This document shows, piece by piece, positions 1 through 5,432 of a DNA stretch of 5,742 bases. This stretch comes from Sphingobacteriaceae bacterium UBA2059. GTDB lineage: Bacteria > Bacteroidota > Bacteroidia > Sphingobacteriales > Sphingobacteriaceae. The notes under the pieces were generated by a model. It worked only from the letters and a program-made list of their open reading frames with translations. It ran no database searches and was not told the DNA's origin. The stretch is from the NCBI GenBank assembly GCA_002332615.1, contig DDAL01000018.1, positions 1 to 5,742 of the forward strand, in the 5' to 3' direction. Positions within the stretch are counted from its first letter, which is position 1, and the number at the start of each line of letters is the position of its first letter. Both the position numbers and the translations under genes were made by a program.

Positions 1-225
1 CGATTTTTAGGGACACTTACAGCTAGAAGCCATAAATCAGAAAAGCATCCTATTGATAGTTACAAAGATAGCTGTACTGGTACCGAAAAGGAAATGTTAG
101 ATATAGTAGTAAAACTAATTGTTAAGATAATAAGAAAGAAGTTGGCTTGTATTAAGTTGTCTGTTATTACTGATTACAGATTCTTCATCTTTTTAAAACA
201 ACAGGTCAATTACTTATTTATGTGA
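1..225 (+). CDS. Possible 3' end of an unrecognised protein gene
   Basis: A frame is open from the first base for 74 codons and stops at TGA 223-225, followed directly by TAA. There is no start codon inside the window that would explain the upstream part, so if real the gene begins to the left. The peptide is Lys-rich, with an amphipathic or hydrophobic stretch (LDIVVKLIVKIIRKKL) and an aromatic patch near the end. I recognise no family. In DNA this AT-rich, 74 stop-free codons are uncommon but not rare when six frames are considered, so this may be chance. An AT-rich hairpin (231-254) lies just after the stop but has no T run. Confidence 0.2.
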   Translation, partial: RFLGTLTARSHKSEKHPIDSYKDSCTGTEKEMLDIVVKLIVKIIRKKLACIKLSVITDYRFFIFLKQQVNYLFM

Positions 226-230
226 TAAAT

Positions 231-254
231 AATAACTTAATATATTTAGTTATT
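231..254. repeat. AT-rich hairpin after the left-edge reading frame
   Basis: AATAACTTAA (231-240) and TTTAGTTATT (245-254) are inverted repeats, 9 of 10 positions pairing, around a TATA loop. It sits six bases after the stop of the left-edge frame. There is no T run behind it, so it is a weak terminator candidate and may simply reflect AT-rich sequence. Confidence 0.3.
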
Positions 255-312
255 GAAAAATAAATAGATTGTAATAATTTGTTTATGTATATTTAAGCAT
301 GATTTTAGGATG

Positions 313-331
313 TACTCTTTGTCAAAGAGTA
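313..331. promoter_or_regulatory. Perfect 19-base palindrome, candidate operator
   Basis: TACTCTTTG and CAAAGAGTA are exact reverse complements separated by one T. A compact symmetrical site like this is typical of a homodimeric DNA-binding protein. No supported gene starts nearby (the next, at 894, is over 550 bases away), and no good -33/-7 promoter pair overlaps it. An RNA hairpin is unlikely because the arms meet with a one-base centre. The function is unknown. Confidence 0.35.
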
Positions 332-811
332 TCAAAAGGATCAGGGCTTTAAATGAATCGTGCATCGTGACTAAATCAATACGCAATATTTAATTATTTT
401 TTGTCCCTTCAACAAACTTTTGATTTTGATCCCACATCGAACCGAAAACCGAATAAAGCTATATACGCTACTTACCTAATAAATACTAAGTTATCTAATA
501 AAAAAAGCCGTGTCAGAACGACGATTCGTACAGATAACAGCTTTATAACCCCTCCCAGAAATTGAACCGGTTTTATGGAAGAGGTCATTAGTCTTTTTGG
601 CGGGCTCTCAATCAATATGTAGCTATATCACTACGAGACACTCTCTAAAATGAACCGCACTTTGAACGTACCTCGTTCGTACCTGCTTCGGTAAATAGCG
701 AACAAAGCTCGTACGAATGTCTACCAAGGGCTGTGGCAGATGCGGACGCTTTTAAAACAAGGACCCCACTGCCCGGGTGCGTTAGATAGCATAAGAACAT
801 TGTTAAAAAGC

Positions 812-841
812 TTTGACCGAGAGATTGCTGCACTATCTTTG
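812..841 (+). promoter_or_regulatory. Bacteroidota-type promoter for the frameshifted barrel gene
   Basis: TTTG at 812-815 and TATCTTTG at 834-841 match the Bacteroidota primary sigma factor consensus (-33 TTTG, -7 TAnnTTTG) with an 18-base spacer. Transcription would start a few bases after 841, giving a leader of roughly 45-50 bases to the GTG at 894. It is the only exact pair of boxes I found on this strand upstream of that gene. Confidence 0.6.
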
Positions 842-893
842 TAACCATTTTACGCCAACATTCATTTTTATAAACCGATAAAAACCAATACGA

Positions 894-1501
894 GTGAAAC
901 TACCTTTACCTTCATTAGGCTTAGCGACCTTCTTAATAATCTGCAATTTCGTTTCCCATGCGCAGGAAGCGCCTAAAAAATGCACCATACAGAGGCAGGT
1001 GGTCTTGCTGCAAACTATCACCGCGCTACCTATAAAACCTATCCGGACAATAGTGTGGTTACTCAAATTTTAGACAGTGAAACCTATGGCTGGCAAGTTG
1101 AGCATACCACGGCTTATGTAATCAATCCTCACTTTACCGTGGGCGTTAAAGCAGGTATCAATGCCTACTATCCTTCTTTTAAGAGCGAAGGAAACTACAT
1201 ACTGGTACCTCTATTGCTTGATTTTAAAGGCTACCTGCGCAAGCGTGTGAAAACCATATTTTTAGACCTGGGAGCCGGCTATGCCTGGGGCTTGAATGAC
1301 CGTAACTACGACCATTCGGCCAAAGGCGGACATGTGTACAAAACTGCCATAGGCTATCGCTTTGGCCTTTCTGAAAAGCTGGCTATGACTACCGCGTTTG
1401 GAGCAAATTTTGGGCAGCGCATAGGTGTCAAAAATCCGGCCGAATATGAAACCAAGCCAAGCATTAGCGGATTTACCCTGATGATAGGATTACAGTATTA
1501 A
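894..1501 (+). CDS. Small outer-membrane beta-barrel protein, frameshifted after the signal peptide
   Basis: The gene is read as two frames. From GTG 894 comes a clear signal peptide of about 23 residues (basic KLP start, hydrophobic LGLATFLII core, SHA cleavage site before QEAPKK). At the A run 975-980 this frame drifts into nonsense and stops at 1068-1070. The barrel lies in the frame that is open from ATG 980 to TAA 1499-1501 (173 residues), where TAA 974-976 closes it upstream. One extra A, or a -1 slip, joins the two as ...EAPKKMHHTEAGG..., about 202 residues. The body alternates hydrophobic and polar residues in about seven or eight strands rich in Gly and aromatics, and ends in LMIGLQY, a C-terminal aromatic as expected for an outer-membrane barrel. 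The exact function is unknown. ATG 980 alone would give a protein without an export signal, which does not fit a barrel. A sequencing error, a true pseudogene and slippage are all possible. Confidence 0.7.
975..980 (+). other. Six-A run at the frame break
   Basis: The run CCT AAA AAA TGC ends the signal-peptide frame. A -1 slip after the two Lys codons makes the next codon ATG 980, restoring the barrel frame with no lost residue. Slippage on AAA is ideal for the second codon but would put the first tRNA on TAA, a one-base mismatch. A seventh A, from sequencing correction or polymerase slippage, gives the same result. Confidence 0.55.
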
Positions 1502-1520
1502 ATAATATCCTTTTTTAGAA

Positions 1521-1547
1521 GCCGCACCCCTGGGTGCGGCTTTTTTT
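1521..1547 (+). terminator. Rho-independent terminator
   Basis: GCCGCACCC (1521-1529) and GGGTGCGGC (1532-1540) form a perfect GC-rich stem, with seven T following at 1541-1547, twenty bases after the barrel stop at 1501. The convergent gene ending at 1562 would transcribe the same hairpin but would meet TTCTAAAAAA after it, not a T run, so the terminator works best for the + strand. Confidence 0.9.
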
Positions 1548-1561
1548 GCCTGCGGCTGACC

Positions 1562-2221
1562 TTACCTGAGTTCATAGCTCAGGCTGAACTGCCAAAGGTT
1601 TTGCCTTTGCCTGCCGGGGCCATCGGCAGCCCACCAGTTGCCAAAGCCCTGTTCGTAGCGCAGGTCAAACCCAAGTCGGTGAAAATCCACTCCGACTCCG
1701 CCCTGCAGCCCCATAGCCGTATCTTTATAAAGCACAATGTTTTTAATGTAGGCATCTCTTTCGATGCCCTGATAGCTCATTACAAGTTCATTGTACAGCC
1801 TGATGGGAATAACGGGACCAGCCATGAGGCGGGTTCGCACTTTGCCCGTTTCCACAGTAGTACCCAGAAGCATGGTCATCTCAAATGCCGTCATATTATT
1901 TTTTACAGATCCGTCGTTATACTCTTCTTCGGCGGTACCGGGAGTGCGATCCGGCTGGGTAGCTATGCTTGCATAGTACTTGCCATTGCGCCTCTGCAAA
2001 TAAGCTTCAGGCTGTAAAAAGAAGGTATAACCTCCTGCCCTGCCCCACATACCCAGCAAATAGCCCGTGCAATGGGCCGGTTTCATTGGTACAGACTTAT
2101 CGGTAAAGTAGAGCCTCGAAACGTTAAAACCGCTTTTTAAACCGTAGTTAAAGTAGGGTAACTGGGCAAACGCTGCCGTGGCACACAACGTAATGTATAT
2201 CAAAAGGAAAAGTTTTTTCAT
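1562..2221 (-). CDS. Outer-membrane beta-barrel protein, PorT / OMP_b-brl_2 type
   Basis: A 219-residue protein starting at ATG 2219-2221 with a classic Bacteroidota signal peptide (MKKLFLLIYITLCATAAFA, cleaved before Gln20). The mature part begins with YFNYGLKSGFNVSRLYF, which resembles the first strand of the outer-membrane beta-barrel domain called OMP_b-brl_2 (GxKxGxNxS...). It continues in alternating strands such as TFFLQPEAYLQRR, AFEMTMLLGTTVE and LGFDLRYEQGFGNWW, and ends in FSLSYELR. Length and pattern fit an eight- to ten-strand barrel in the outer membrane. These proteins are abundant and mostly of unknown substrate, so I assign no transport function. It has its own promoter at 2292-2322, is convergent with the smaller barrel gene, and is divergent from the mutarotase gene. 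It shows no disruption. Confidence 0.85.
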   Translation of the reverse strand: MKKLFLLIYITLCATAAFAQLPYFNYGLKSGFNVSRLYFTDKSVPMKPAHCTGYLLGMWGRAGGYTFFLQPEAYLQRRNGKYYASIATQPDRTPGTAEEEYNDGSVKNNMTAFEMTMLLGTTVETGKVRTRLMAGPVIPIRLYNELVMSYQGIERDAYIKNIVLYKDTAMGLQGGVGVDFHRLGFDLRYEQGFGNWWAADGPGRQRQNLWQFSLSYELR

Positions 2222-2291
2222 AGGTGGTTATAATGGATTAAATGTATGGTTTTAGGCTGTGGCCGATTCAAAAAACCGGTGAAGCTCAGCA

Positions 2292-2322
2292 CAAAGTTAG
2301 CAACGAGCCAGGCTTTATCAAA
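2292..2322 (-). promoter_or_regulatory. Bacteroidota-type promoter for the minus-strand barrel gene
   Basis: Read on the minus strand, TTTG (2322-2319) is followed after 19 bases by TAACTTTG (2299-2292), an exact -33/-7 pair for the Bacteroidota primary sigma factor. Transcription would start at about 2285, leaving a leader of about 65 bases before ATG 2221. Confidence 0.7.
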
Positions 2323-2334
2323 CGTTATTTTCAT

Positions 2335-2424
2335 CCCTTCTTTGCCGGCCGGTTTAGCTCTGCCGGCTTTTGCATCCAGGCGCTGACTGCCCGTGGCTCC
2401 CTGCGCCGGTACTCCGCAGAAGGG
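2335..2424. other. GC-rich inverted-repeat island, possible structured RNA or REP-like element
   Basis: A roughly 90-base GC-rich block set in AT-rich surroundings. CCCTTCT (2335-2341) and AGAAGGG (2418-2424) could close it. Inside are GCCGGC (2344-2349) with GCCGGC (2362-2367) followed by four T, CCAGGC (2376-2381) with GCC...TGG (2389-2396, two-base bulge), and CTGCG (2401-2405) with CGCAG (2415-2419). The last pair overlaps the closing arm by two bases, so not all helices can form fully at once. It lies upstream of both flanking promoters and so outside both leaders. It may be a repeated palindromic element, a terminator-like barrier or a small RNA. No promoter for it was found. Confidence 0.3.
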
Positions 2425-2463
2425 TTTATATAAACATTTAAAAAAAATTTAAAAGTATTGTTT

Positions 2464-2490
2464 GTACATTATAGGTACAATATACGTACA
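2464..2490. promoter_or_regulatory. Three GTACA repeats spaced exactly 11 bases
   Basis: GTACA begins at 2464, 2475 and 2486, so the copies lie on about the same face of the helix. The first two also form the dyad TGTAC-N7-GTACA. The third copy sits where the -33 box of the following -7 element should be, and no TTTG occurs there. This suggests a binding site for an activator or repressor of the mutarotase and hydrolase genes. The regulator is not in the window. Confidence 0.45.
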
Positions 2491-2504
2491 CATAAAACAA
2501 TTAC

Positions 2505-2512
2505 TATATTTG
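2505..2512 (+). promoter_or_regulatory. -7 box for the mutarotase operon
   Basis: TATATTTG matches TAnnTTTG exactly. Transcription would start near 2517-2520, with a leader of about 90 bases before ATG 2607. There is no TTTG at the usual distance upstream, which is what one expects of a promoter that depends on an activator. Confidence 0.45.
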
Positions 2513-2548
2513 ATAAATAAGTGTATATCAAACAATAAGCATCCTTTA

Positions 2549-2578
2549 AATTAAACATCAAAGCACTTAATTAAACAT
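2549..2578. repeat. Pair of AATTAAACAT direct repeats, 20 bases apart
   Basis: The same ten bases occur at 2549-2558 and 2569-2578, exactly 20 bases start to start, about two helical turns. They lie in the predicted leader, 29 bases before the mutarotase start codon, so they could be a downstream operator or bind as RNA. Low sequence complexity makes chance possible. Confidence 0.4.
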
Positions 2579-2606
2579 TATTCTTTTAACCTAAAGAAAC
2601 AATTGT

Positions 2607-3788
2607 ATGAAACTAACATCAGGGGCACTTTTTGCCTGCCTGTGCATCGCCGCTTTAAGCAGCTGCAACCATGCAGGAAACAAAACAACCACCATGGCCG
2701 ATTCTGTAGTGCTGGCCGATACCAGCATGCTTACCCAGCCGCAGGCCGAAGCTTTTGAAGCTACCATTGATGGACGGCAAACGCACCTTTACATCTTAAA
2801 AAATAAAAACATTCAGGCGGCTTTTACCAATTACGGCGCTCGTATTGTAAGCCTGTTTGTGCCCGACAGAACAAATAAACTGGTGAATGTAAATCTGGGC
2901 TTCGACCATGTTAAAGGCTATCAGACTTCTACCGAACCTTATTTTGGCGCTACCATTGGCCGGTTTGGCAACCGCATTGCACGAGGCGAGTTCAGCATTG
3001 ACGGCAAAAAGTATAAGGTGCCTGTAAATAACGCCCCCAATGCGCTTCATGGCGGCCCCGAAGGCTTTCAGAATAAAGTGTGGGATGCCAGTCTGAGCGG
3101 CGACAGCAGCATTACGTTCCACTATGTTTCTAAAGATGGCGAAATGGGTTTTCCGGGCAATCTGGATGTGAGGGTTACCTACTCGCTTCATTCAAACGGC
3201 GAACTGCATGCATCTTTTGAAGCCACTACCGACAAAAAAACGGTGGTTAACCTTACTAACCATGCGTTTTTTAACCTTAACGGCGATGGTACCATACTCA
3301 ATCACCTGGTGCACATAAATGCCGATCGGTATACGCCTGTAGATTCAACGCTTATACCGCTGGGCAGGCATGAGGCGGTAGAAGGCACACCCTTTGACTT
3401 TAGAAAAGAAAAGACCATTGGCCAGGATATAGAAACAGATCATGTTCAGCTTAAAAATGGCAAGGGTTATGACCATAATTATGTATTGAACGACACCGAA
3501 AAGTATAAGGGCCTTAAGCTGGCCGCCAGGGTTACGGGCGATAAAACAGGCATCAGGCTAAGCCTTTATACCAAGGAGCCGGGCATGCAGTTTTACAGCG
3601 GCAACTTTATGCAGTCTAAAAATAACTTAATGGGCGATAAAAAGGATGATCTGCGTACCGCCTTTGCCATTGAGCCTCAGCATTTTCCCGATTCTCCCAA
3701 CCAGCCTTCGTTTCCTTCTACCGTATTGGAACCGGGGCAGACCTATAAAACGCAGTCTGTTTACAAGTTTGATATTGTTAACCTATAG
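2607..3788 (+). CDS. galM: Aldose 1-epimerase (galactose mutarotase), exported lipoprotein
   Basis: It interconverts alpha and beta anomers of galactose or related aldoses. The 393-residue protein has a lipoprotein signal with lipobox LSSC, Cys20 being the lipid-modified residue, then a short linker and the beta-sandwich epimerase domain from about residue 50 to the end. Family motifs are all present: GRFGNRIA (118-125), NALHGG with the catalytic-site His148, TNHAFFNL with the acid His219, GYDHNYVL with Asp289, and AIEPQHFPDSPNQP with the base Glu356. Domain length is normal; the extra N-terminus is the export signal and linker. It therefore acts in the periplasm or on a membrane surface rather than in the cytoplasm. 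No negatively charged surface-export signal follows the Cys. It is the first gene of a pair with the family 2 hydrolase 66 bases downstream, whose released sugar it could equilibrate. Substrate preference cannot be read from the sequence. Confidence 0.95.
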   Translation: MKLTSGALFACLCIAALSSCNHAGNKTTTMADSVVLADTSMLTQPQAEAFEATIDGRQTHLYILKNKNIQAAFTNYGARIVSLFVPDRTNKLVNVNLGFDHVKGYQTSTEPYFGATIGRFGNRIARGEFSIDGKKYKVPVNNAPNALHGGPEGFQNKVWDASLSGDSSITFHYVSKDGEMGFPGNLDVRVTYSLHSNGELHASFEATTDKKTVVNLTNHAFFNLNGDGTILNHLVHINADRYTPVDSTLIPLGRHEAVEGTPFDFRKEKTIGQDIETDHVQLKNGKGYDHNYVLNDTEKYKGLKLAARVTGDKTGIRLSLYTKEPGMQFYSGNFMQSKNNLMGDKKDDLRTAFAIEPQHFPDSPNQPSFPSTVLEPGQTYKTQSVYKFDIVNL

Positions 3789-3795
3789 CGCCTGC

Positions 3796-3833
3796 AAAGG
3801 GCCGGAAGCCAGCTGAGTGCTGCCGCCCTTTTT
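3796..3833 (+). terminator. Hairpin with T run between mutarotase and hydrolase genes
   Basis: AAAGGG (3796-3801) pairs with CCCTTT (3826-3831). Inside, CGG (3803-3805) pairs with CCG (3823-3825), and CAGC (3810-3813) with GCTG (3819-3822), leaving a one-base and a four-base bulge on the 5' side. Five T end the structure (3829-3833). It starts seven bases after the mutarotase stop. No promoter box is visible between it and the next gene, so it probably acts as a partial terminator or transcript-end stabiliser that lowers hydrolase expression, not as a full stop. Confidence 0.5.
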
Positions 3834-3854
3834 ATATAACCATAAAAACAACCA

Positions 3855-5432
3855 ATGATGAAAGTTTCTTTAAAAAGATCCGCCTTTATACTGACCCTGA
3901 GCCTGGGCATTGCAGCAAGCTTACAGGCTCAAACCTCCTGGAGCCCCGTAAAAGGGCGCATTGCCAGCCCTTGGGCCGAACGGGTTGACCCTTCTCGTGT
4001 TTTGCCTGAATATCCGCGCCCCCAGTTTGTGCGACAGGGCAACTGGAAAAACCTGAATGGCCTTTGGGATTATTCTATTACTGCCTTAAATCAGCAAAGA
4101 GGTCAGAGCCAGGGACGCATACTGGTGCCCTTTGCAGTCGAGTCGTCGCTGTCGGGCGTGGGCAGAACGGTGGGCAAGGACAGCCTGCTGTGGTATAGCA
4201 CTCAGTTTACCCTGCCGGCCGCTATGAAAGGCAAGCGCATACTCCTGCATTTTGGCGCTGTCGACTGGCGAAGCACCGTTGTGGTGAACGGTAAAACAGT
4301 GGGCACACACGAAGGCGGCTTTGATCCTTTTAGTTTTGATATAAGTGCTTTTCTTAAAAAAAGCGGCAGCCAGCAGCTTACCGTAAAGGTATGGGACCCG
4401 ACCAACGAGGGTCCGCAGCCTGTAGGCAAGCAGGTAAAAAAGCCCGGAGGCATATGGTATACTCCGGTTACCGGCATATGGCAAACGGTATGGCTGGAAG
4501 CGGTAAGCCCTGCTTATGTTATGTCGCTTAAAACCACACCCGATATTGACCGCTCGGTAGTAGAAATTACTCCTGCTGTGATGCATGCTCAGCGTTCAGA
4601 CAAGGTGCGTCTTTCGGCCTGGGACGGAACTGTAAAAGTGAGCGAGCAGCTGATAGGCACCCACGACAAGGCTGTGCTTTCAATTCCAAATGCAAAGCTG
4701 TGGGACACTAAAAGTCCTTTTCTGTATGATATTAAGGTGGAGCTGCTGCGCAACGGAAAGGTTATTGACCAGGCTAAAAGTTATTTTGCTATGCGCAAAA
4801 TAGCTGTTGGCCGGGATGCTAATGGTATAAAGCGCATGCTTCTTAACAACAAGTTTGTCTTTCAATACGGACCGCTAGACCAGGGTTGGTGGCCGGATGG
4901 CCTTTACACGGCGCCTACTGATGAGGCTCTTACCTTTGATATTGATAAAACCAAGGCTCTTGGCTTTAACATGATACGCAAGCACATTAAGGTTGAACCT
5001 GCCCGCTGGTACCATCACTGCGACCGCCAGGGGATGCTGGTTTGGCAGGATATGCCCAGCGGCGACATGTATCAGGACGATGGCAAGTTTTTTGAAGGCT
5101 GGGAAAGCCGTGTAGGCATTCTGGATCGCGGGCGCGATAAGCCCCGCACCGCGCATTCTAAAAACATTCATAAAAAAGAGTGGAACGCGATTATGGATGC
5201 TCTGCACAATTTTCCGTCCATTGTTGTGTGGGTGCCTTTTAACGAAGCATGGGGCCAGTTTGAAACGGTTGAAATTACTAAGTGGACCAGTATGAAAGAC
5301 CCTTCAAGGCTGGTAAACGCTGCCAGCGGAGGCAATTTTTACCCGGTAGGCGATATTCTGGACTTTCATCATTATCCTCATCCACTAATTTTTTATAAAG
5401 ACGCGAAATTAAGCAGTTTTGCTATCAATTAA
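3855..5432 (+). CDS. Glycoside hydrolase family 2 protein, C-terminally truncated
   Basis: A secreted retaining glycosidase of the beta-galactosidase/beta-glucuronidase family. Residues 1-25 are a signal peptide (cleaved LQA before Gln26); ATG 3858 is an equally good start. The order is the sugar-binding jelly-roll domain (about 60-220, with NLNGLWDY, VPFAVESSLSG, GTHEGGFDPFSFDI and GIWYTPVTGIWQTVWLE), the Ig-like domain (about 220-320), and the TIM barrel from about 325 with GFNMIRKHIKVEP, LVWQDMPSGD and the acid/base Glu464 in VPFNEAWGQFE. Homology by eye ends at HHYPHP (residue 510). The last 15 residues (LIFYKDAKLSSFAIN) replace the expected continuation toward the GEFGG-like nucleophile motif. 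Relatives I recall are about 600 residues, so roughly 80-100 are missing, and the product should be inactive. It follows the mutarotase gene without a promoter of its own, and its tail overlaps the convergent CinA-family gene by 24 bases. Confidence 0.88.
   Translation: MMKVSLKRSAFILTLSLGIAASLQAQTSWSPVKGRIASPWAERVDPSRVLPEYPRPQFVRQGNWKNLNGLWDYSITALNQQRGQSQGRILVPFAVESSLSGVGRTVGKDSLLWYSTQFTLPAAMKGKRILLHFGAVDWRSTVVVNGKTVGTHEGGFDPFSFDISAFLKKSGSQQLTVKVWDPTNEGPQPVGKQVKKPGGIWYTPVTGIWQTVWLEAVSPAYVMSLKTTPDIDRSVVEITPAVMHAQRSDKVRLSAWDGTVKVSEQLIGTHDKAVLSIPNAKLWDTKSPFLYDIKVELLRNGKVIDQAKSYFAMRKIAVGRDANGIKRMLLNNKFVFQYGPLDQGWWPDGLYTAPTDEALTFDIDKTKALGFNMIRKHIKVEPARWYHHCDRQGMLVWQDMPSGDMYQDDGKFFEGWESRVGILDRGRDKPRTAHSKNIHKKEWNAIMDALHNFPSIVVWVPFNEAWGQFETVEITKWTSMKDPSRLVNAASGGNFYPVGDILDFHHYPHPLIFYKDAKLSSFAIN

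Larger units (their letters stand above)
226..811. other. Long AT-rich intergenic stretch without a supportable gene
   Basis: About 590 bases in which every frame is broken by stops or gives only short unrecognisable peptides. The left part (to about 640) is strongly AT-rich, while 640-811 is visibly richer in G and C. It contains a hairpin at 231-254, a perfect 19-base palindrome at 313-331, and three copies of the 7-mer TTCGTAC (525-531 and 676-682 direct, 711-717 inverted). I see no tRNA, rRNA, CRISPR array or transposase. The change in composition could mark a decayed element, but nothing identifies one. Confidence 0.5.
2456..2537. repeat. Nine-base inverted repeat enclosing the mutarotase promoter
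   Basis: TATTGTTTG (2456-2464) and CAAACAATA (2529-2537) are exact reverse complements 64 bases apart, bracketing the GTACA repeats and the -7 box. A second pair, TTTGATA (2509-2515) and TATCAAA (2526-2532), overlaps the -7 box and the likely start of transcription. In AT-rich DNA such pairs can arise by chance. Confidence 0.35.
2222..2606. other. Divergent intergenic control region (385 bases)
   Basis: This gap lies between the start of the barrel gene (-) and the mutarotase gene (+). It contains, left to right, the barrel promoter (2292-2322), a GC-rich inverted-repeat island (2335-2424), an abrupt switch to very AT-rich DNA, three phased GTACA repeats (2464-2490), a -7 box (2505-2512) and a pair of ten-base direct repeats (2549-2578). 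No frame in it gives a believable protein. Confidence 0.7.

Noticed and set aside
63..70. CAAAGATA, a minus-strand match to the -7 box
   Set aside because: No matching -33 TTTG lies at a suitable distance and no gene follows on that strand within the window.
395..600. Possible tRNA-like pieces (GGTTCGA-like and GGTTTTATGG-like strings)
   Set aside because: No set of acceptor, D, anticodon and T arms with proper spacing could be assembled on either strand.
676..717. Inverted TTCGTAC/GTACGAA pair, possible hairpin
   Set aside because: The arms are only seven bases with a 28-base loop, and flanking bases do not extend the pairing, so chance is likely.
645..848. 67-residue minus-strand frame upstream of the first barrel gene
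   Set aside because: Its start overlaps the convincing + strand promoter at 812-841, its peptide matches no family I know, and it has no promoter or ribosome-binding context. The GC-richer DNA here may be a decayed element, but nothing identifies it.
833..1066. 77-residue minus-strand frame across the start of the first barrel gene
   Set aside because: It lies opposite the signal peptide and first barrel strands of the + strand gene and has no family features of its own.
2242..2433. 63-residue + strand frame in the divergent gap
   Set aside because: It runs through the minus-strand promoter and the palindromic GC island, has no promoter or signal, and shows no recognisable motif.
4086..4586. 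166-residue minus-strand frame inside the hydrolase gene
   Set aside because: It is antisense to a well-matched family 2 domain, and its peptide (Arg, His and Tyr rich without motif) is typical of a shadow frame.
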